Source: Acidithiobacillus sp. (GTDB lineage Bacteria > Pseudomonadota > Gammaproteobacteria > Acidithiobacillales > Acidithiobacillaceae). From it: 5,829 nucleotides of DNA. The stretch covers positions 1-5,829 of the forward strand of contig JAPTWR010000010.1 of the NCBI GenBank assembly GCA_028065135.1, written 5' to 3'. This document shows, one piece after another, positions 4,528 to 5,829 of the stretch (its first letter is position 1; each line of letters begins with the position of its first letter). A model generated the notes under the pieces. The model was not told the origin of the DNA, made no database searches, and saw only the letters and a program-made list of their open reading frames with translations. The translations under genes and the position numbers were made by a program.

Positions 4528-5579
4528 ATGACGTCCAGAAAAACCGCGATCAAAACCAACCTGTTTGCCGCAGACCTGCATCATCAGAAACTGAATCAGT
4601 TGGGCGATCCGCTCCTGCGGATTGGCGCCTGTATCGACTTTACGGCACTGGCAGCACAGGTGGATGGCGCGGCTCCTCGATCGGTGAGTCCTCAGGGTGG
4701 TCGCCCGCCTTATCCCACCGAAGTCATGATTCGCATCCTGGCCTTGAAACGCCTGTACAATCTTTCGGATGATATAGATGGAATACCAGCTTCTGGATCG
4801 CCACAACTATTAATGTTTCTGCGGCCTGCTGGATGCCGCACATCTGCCTGACCGCACCACCATCTGGCACTTTGAAAACCGTATTGGCGTAGCCGGTGCC
4901 GAAGCGCTGTTCGCGGCAGTCGAGCAGCAAATCCTGCAGCACGGCTATGTGGCCCGGGGGGGGCCAGATCATTGATGCCACGCTGGTACCGGCACCCAAG
5001 CAACATTTCTCCAGAGATGACAAGGAACAGATCAAAAAAAACGCTATGCCTGCCGACTGGAGCCCAGCAAAACGCCGTCAGAAAGATCTGGATGCGACCT
5101 GGACGAAGAAGCATGGCAAAAGCACCTATGGCTTCAAGCTCTCTGTCGGAGTAGATCGCAAACACAAACTGATCCGCAAGCTGGTGACCGACACGGCCTC
5201 TGTCCACGACAGCCGGCACTTTGAAGTTGTACTGGATGACTGGAATACCAGTGCGGAAGTGTATGCGGATAGAGGCTATCCCAGTCAGGAGCGGGAAGAA
5301 CAACTCAAGGCCCAAGGCTACCGGAGTCGTATCCAACGGAAAGGCAGCCGCAACCACCCACTGTCCGAATGCCAACAGCGGCGCAACCATAAAATCGCCA
5401 AAGTGCGGGCCCGCGTAGAACATGTATTCGGCGCCATGGAGCAGATGGGCGGCAAGTGTATCCGGACCATAGGCCAGGCGCGGGCCGACTTTGCGCTGAC
5501 CATGATGGCGGTTACCTACAACATCAAGCGACTGGTGTTTCTCGAAGTAGGTCCTATGAGGGCGGTGGCTTGCCCGTAA
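4528..5579 (+). pseudogene. IS5-family transposase, two frameshifts and a nonsense codon
   Basis: The repaired protein would be about 349 residues, a normal length for IS5 DDE transposases that cut and paste the element. Frame 1 runs from ATG 4528 to D82 (LKRLYNLSDD). One extra base at 4774-4777 moves the frame to MEYQLLDR, where QMEYQLLDR is expected. In that frame TAA at 4811-4813 replaces an expected Gln in (S/N)YQ-x-FCGL. The frame then continues through LPDRTTIWHFENR to an eight-G run at 4956-4963, one G too many, after which GGQIIDAT resumes. In repaired numbering the catalytic triad is D149 (IIDAT), D247 (YADRGY) and E297 (RARVEHVFG), all intact, followed by the conserved NIKRL end. 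The start has only a weak RBS, within the leader hairpin. Two frameshifts plus a stop exclude a working product and argue against programmed frameshifting. Confidence 0.92.
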
Positions 5580-5687
5580 TGCGGAAAATTATGGAAAAAA
5601 CAGCCGTAAAGAACAGCATTCGGCATCAAAACAGCAGGAAAATAGCCTGAATTCTGATTTTTCAAATTATTCTTCGTTCTGAGCGCC
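5580..5687 (+). other. Non-coding right arm of the IS5 element
   Basis: This is A+T-rich DNA between the transposase stop and the proposed right inverted repeat. No open frame with a credible start and no terminator hairpin followed by a T-tract is seen. Confidence 0.45.
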
Positions 5688-5704
5688 GGTTTTTAGAGAT
5701 GCCC
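5688..5704 (-). repeat. Proposed right terminal inverted repeat of the IS5 element
   Basis: Read inward on the - strand this gives GGGCATCTCTAAAAACC. It matches 4452-4468 at 11 of 17 positions and looks like IS5-group ends. Confidence 0.5.
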
Positions 5705-5727
5705 TTTTGTTTGAGGACCCTAACGGA

Positions 5728-5829
5728 TCAGAACAGGAAACCCATCCCTGCCCCGAAGTAATGGGTAAATCCACCCAGGTTTCCGCTCAAGCGCACACCT
5801 TCTTCGAGGTCCACCTCACAGTAGGGAGT
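5728..5829 (-). CDS. Probable outer-membrane beta-barrel protein, C-terminal fragment
   Basis: An open frame enters from the right edge on the - strand and stops at TGA (5728-5730), giving the last 33 residues of a longer protein. The fragment alternates polar and hydrophobic residues around Gly turns and ends in a strand FTHYFGAGMGFLF. A terminal Phe preceded by aromatic or hydrophobic residues at alternate positions is the beta-signal of outer-membrane barrels. The preceding part, VDLEEGVRLSGNLGG, fits a penultimate strand and turn. The gene begins outside the window and I cannot name its family. It ends about 24 bases from the proposed right end of the IS5 element, so it is intact at its 3' end, and the IS sits just downstream of it. 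The fragment is short and so is assigned cautiously. Confidence 0.55.
   Translation of the reverse strand, partial: TPYCEVDLEEGVRLSGNLGGFTHYFGAGMGFLF

Larger units (their letters stand above)
4452..5704 (+). mobile_element. IS5-family insertion sequence, degenerate
   Basis: This is an insertion sequence of about 1.25 kb with one transposase gene on the + strand. The ends are proposed from an imperfect inverted repeat: the left end 4452-4468 and the complement of the right end 5688-5704 share a G-x-G-x-x-x-CTC-x-AAAAA-x-C pattern, 11 of 17 positions identical without gaps. The right-end sequence GGCATCTCTAAAAACC read inward resembles ends I recall from IS5-group elements. No clean target-site duplication is visible at these borders, so either they are a few bases off or the element is old and eroded. 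About 125 bases of non-coding DNA lie between the transposase stop and the right end. Confidence 0.6.

Noticed and set aside
4956..4963. Programmed frameshifting at the eight-G run
   Set aside because: Some IS elements use it, but here another frameshift and a nonsense codon lie upstream, so no full product could be made.
4896..4967. Start of a separate 227-residue protein within the IS
   Set aside because: The ATG at 4896 is out of frame with the transposase sequence that is present there. The true frame only joins at the G-run near 4963.
4710..5423. 237-residue - strand open frame
   Set aside because: It is antisense to the IS5 transposase, with composition typical of shadow frames in G+C-rich transposase genes.
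1..5829. tRNA, rRNA or CRISPR arrays
   Set aside because: No cloverleaf-like segment, rRNA motif or regularly spaced repeats were seen by eye on either strand.

Overview
The window most likely comes from an acidophilic sulfur-oxidising gammaproteobacterium-like organism of the Acidithiobacillus type. The main evidence is a recognisable sulfur oxygenase reductase (SOR) N-terminal half. It sits beside envelope genes typical of Gram-negative bacteria: three lipoproteins, a periplasmic MlaC-like protein and outer-membrane barrels. The genus assignment is inference. The sequence itself only shows a Gram-negative sulfur oxidiser with a heavily IS-invaded accessory region.

Left part (1-2643). Bases 1 to about 126 are the end of an IS4-type insertion sequence, with the C-terminus of its transposase on the + strand. 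It has removed the C-terminal half of the SOR gene, which runs on the - strand. Upstream of sor, and all on the - strand, lie five more small genes. In transcription order they are an EexN-like lipoprotein (2643), an alanine-zipper lipoprotein (2342), a DUF3568 lipoprotein (1998), an MlaC/HpnM-type periplasmic protein (1510), a CsbD-like stress protein with a one-base frameshift (827), then truncated sor (579). Gaps are 28 to 83 bases, each gene has its own Shine-Dalgarno, and a good sigma70-type promoter (2712-2740) precedes the first gene. The run therefore looks like one envelope-stress transcription unit, although internal promoters cannot be excluded.

Middle (2644-4101). A roughly 470-base, very A+T-rich divergent spacer separates this cluster from an outer-membrane beta-barrel gene on the + strand (3119-3910), which has an excellent promoter 24 bases or so upstream of its RBS region. 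Downstream of that gene lies a 13-bp inverted repeat with two alternative pairings.

Right part (4102-5829). A small unrecognised acidic protein gene (4102) appears to run into the left end of an IS5-family element (about 4452-5704), so its last 23 residues are probably IS-encoded. The IS5 transposase is dead: two single-base frameshifts and one nonsense codon, with the DDE residues still readable. A nested hairpin sits directly before its start codon. The window ends in the C-terminus of a second probable outer-membrane protein, on the - strand.

Overall, this is an envelope/sulfur-stress locus being eroded by insertion sequences. At least four genes are damaged (sor, csbD-like, the 4102 gene and the IS5 transposase). 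I see no RNA genes, CRISPR arrays or phage genes.
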